Shown one piece after another: positions 20,100 to 21,155 of a DNA stretch of 21,155 bases. Position numbers and translations under genes: made by a program. The notes beneath the pieces were generated by a model. That model did no database searches and had not been told where the DNA came from. It was given only the letters and a program-made list of their open reading frames with translations. Positions within the stretch are counted from its first letter, which is position 1. Each line of letters starts with the position of its first letter. Source of the stretch: an uncultured Eubacteriales bacterium (GTDB taxonomy: Bacteria > Bacillota > Clostridia > Christensenellales > QALW01). Location: assembly GCA_900552055.1 (NCBI GenBank), contig URYI01000021.1, positions 1 through 21,155 of the forward strand. Reading direction: 5' to 3'.

Positions 20100-21014
20100 A
20101 TGAAAAAGCTTTATACCTCATTCTTATTAATTATCTGTATAATCGCCCTATCTGTGCCTCTGAGCCTGGCCGAAATTGAAACGCCATGGAACAATAAAGA
20201 AATGCGAATACAATTAATTGAAAGATTTCGCAAACTCGATCAAAAACTTGTAATTTCAAATGAGAATGATGAATTCAGCTGTTTTGTTCCGTACGACAGC
20301 ACTTATGGTAAATATGAATGGAAAAACGGCGCATTTGTCCATTATGACGGAGACGCCTCAGGAGATTGGTTTGCCTATAACAGCTCTCAAATAGCTGAGC
20401 TTGGTTTGGAAAGCTTTAGTAAAGCCCAGGGGTTTGGCTGCTATGTTGAAAATAACTCTGCCAGCTCTGATTTAAAACTGGGTTTTACCCTTAATCAATC
20501 TGAAGATAATTTCTTTATTATTTCCTCATCAGCGGGCGGCATGTATTACGCCACTGCCGACGGAACTAAAACAGGGCGTTTGGAAACAGATGAATCCTGG
20601 GGGCAATCCGCGGCCATAATAGAACCCGGCTTTAAGGGATATATCATTGTTCCCTTTACCAGTCTGAAAAACCAGCAGACAGGCCAGCCTTGGGACAGCA
20701 ATAGAAATTATTTAACACAGATAGGATTTATATTCCTGCAATCCATAGCCAATGAAGGAACTGGTGAGAACATTCTGATAGATAACATATTTTTATACGG
20801 GAAAAATGTAACAGACAATAACGACGGATTTATAACCGGTGCTCTTGCTTACCCTGCCCCAGCGTCATCTCTTTCAGCTTCTTCAGCCGCTATTTCCGAA
20901 AGCAGCATAAATAATTTTAATATTCTTTATATGATAATGGCCGGTATAATAATAACAGGCATATGTCTTATACTGTTTTTGTTATTAAAAAAACGCGTCA
21001 GACATAAATCATAA
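20100..21014 (+). CDS. Secreted, membrane-anchored protein with carbohydrate-binding-like domain
   Basis: A 304-residue surface protein of unknown family. Seen: signal peptide (1-24, likely cut after LSLA), a beta-rich domain at about 45-235 with Trp/Tyr-containing strands (WFAYNSSQ, FKGYIIVPFTSL, IGFIFLQ, ENILIDNIFLYG), a Ser/Ala-rich linker (about 250-272), a single helix at 275-296 and a basic tail KKRVRHKS. The strand order ending in ILIDNIFLYG resembles the jelly-roll of carbohydrate-binding or CIA30-like domains; this is inferred from the pattern. GAAGGTGA lies five bases before the ATG. Its codons look more AT-rich than the housekeeping genes to the left. It stands alone after a 167-base gap and is followed within five bases by a very long inverted repeat. 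Unlike the 705/1502 pair it lacks the GGDFS tail. Confidence 0.85.
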   Translation: MKKLYTSFLLIICIIALSVPLSLAEIETPWNNKEMRIQLIERFRKLDQKLVISNENDEFSCFVPYDSTYGKYEWKNGAFVHYDGDASGDWFAYNSSQIAELGLESFSKAQGFGCYVENNSASSDLKLGFTLNQSEDNFFIISSSAGGMYYATADGTKTGRLETDESWGQSAAIIEPGFKGYIIVPFTSLKNQQTGQPWDSNRNYLTQIGFIFLQSIANEGTGENILIDNIFLYGKNVTDNNDGFITGALAYPAPASSLSASSAAISESSINNFNILYMIMAGIIITGICLILFLLLKKRVRHKS

Positions 21015-21018
21015 AGGG

Positions 21019-21095
21019 AGCGAAGCCCAGGATTAAATATCCCTGTTCCAATGCTAAAAGCATTGGAACAGGGATATTTAATCCTGGGCTTCGCT
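21019..21095. repeat. Perfect 37-base inverted repeat with a 3-base loop
   Basis: Arms at 21019-21055 and 21059-21095 are exact reverse complements and are separated by AAA. Both flanks differ beyond the arms, so the repeat is complete. It begins five bases after the stop of the 20100 gene. No T-run follows in either direction, and the stem is far longer than a normal terminator. It may be a miniature mobile element, a transcript-end structure or an assembly artefact. Confidence 0.9.
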
Positions 21096-21101
21096 AAGTC
21101 T

Positions 21102-21155
21102 CAGTGTTCAAGGTTAACATTGGCGCTTAAGCGCCAATGTTAACCTTGAACACTG
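21102..21155. repeat. Perfect 54-base palindrome running to the window edge
   Basis: The last 54 bases are their own reverse complement: 27-base arms meeting with no loop at 21128/21129, from CAGTGTTCAAGG to CCTTGAACACTG. Only six bases separate it from the preceding inverted repeat. Because the window stops exactly at its end, the true palindrome may be longer. No open frame overlaps it. Confidence 0.9.

Noticed and set aside
21019..21095. Simple intrinsic terminator of the 20100 gene
   Set aside because: No T-run follows the stem, and the 37-pair perfect stem is far longer than such terminators.

Overview
The window reads as chromosomal DNA of an anaerobic Firmicute, probably a gut-associated member of the Clostridia. 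The grounds are the yerC-pcrA-ligA gene order (known from Bacillus and Clostridia), a class 2 (Firmicutes-type) galactose-1-phosphate uridylyltransferase, a galactokinase with the divergent clostridial signature (GRTEILGNHTDHNGG), strong AGGAGG-type ribosome binding sites, and single-membrane-type surface proteins with a C-terminal membrane anchor. Genus cannot be decided from the sequence.

Layout, left to right. 1-704: no convincing gene; it ends in a strong terminator for the leftward genes that follow. 705-2077 (-): two tandem paralogous secreted, C-terminally anchored surface proteins behind one recognisable promoter. 2458-7985 (-): a tight four-gene operon read yerC-like regulator, PcrA helicase, LigA ligase, AIR-synthase-family enzyme. 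8190-8885 (-): a COG1768-type metallophosphoesterase. 9038-10021 (+): an orphan protein ending in a coiled coil. 10487-13655 (-): an operon read YjbQ, nitroreductase, pyrimidine-nucleoside phosphorylase, deoxyribose-phosphate aldolase. 13988-15151 (-): an amidohydrolase downstream of galK (15252-16517, -). galT (16822-18387, +) is divergent from galK, with back-to-back promoters in between. Two coupled four-helix membrane proteins follow galT (18401-19932). 20100-21014 (+) is a secreted, membrane-anchored, carbohydrate-binding-like protein. The window ends in two very strong inverted repeats (21019-21095 and 21102-21155).

Functional logic: galK and galT supply two Leloir-pathway steps (galE is not in the window) and appear co-regulated from a shared 250-bp control region. 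pdp and deoC together convert pyrimidine deoxynucleosides to base plus acetaldehyde and glyceraldehyde-3-phosphate. pcrA and ligA are housekeeping DNA repair genes. The ends of the window hold the accessory content: surface proteins, palindromes and gene-poor stretches. No CRISPR array, transposase, phage gene, tRNA or rRNA was recognised. The most unusual signals are the terminal palindromes, the shared C-terminal GGDFS-helix-RKK tail of the surface paralogs, and the galT-linked membrane-protein pair.
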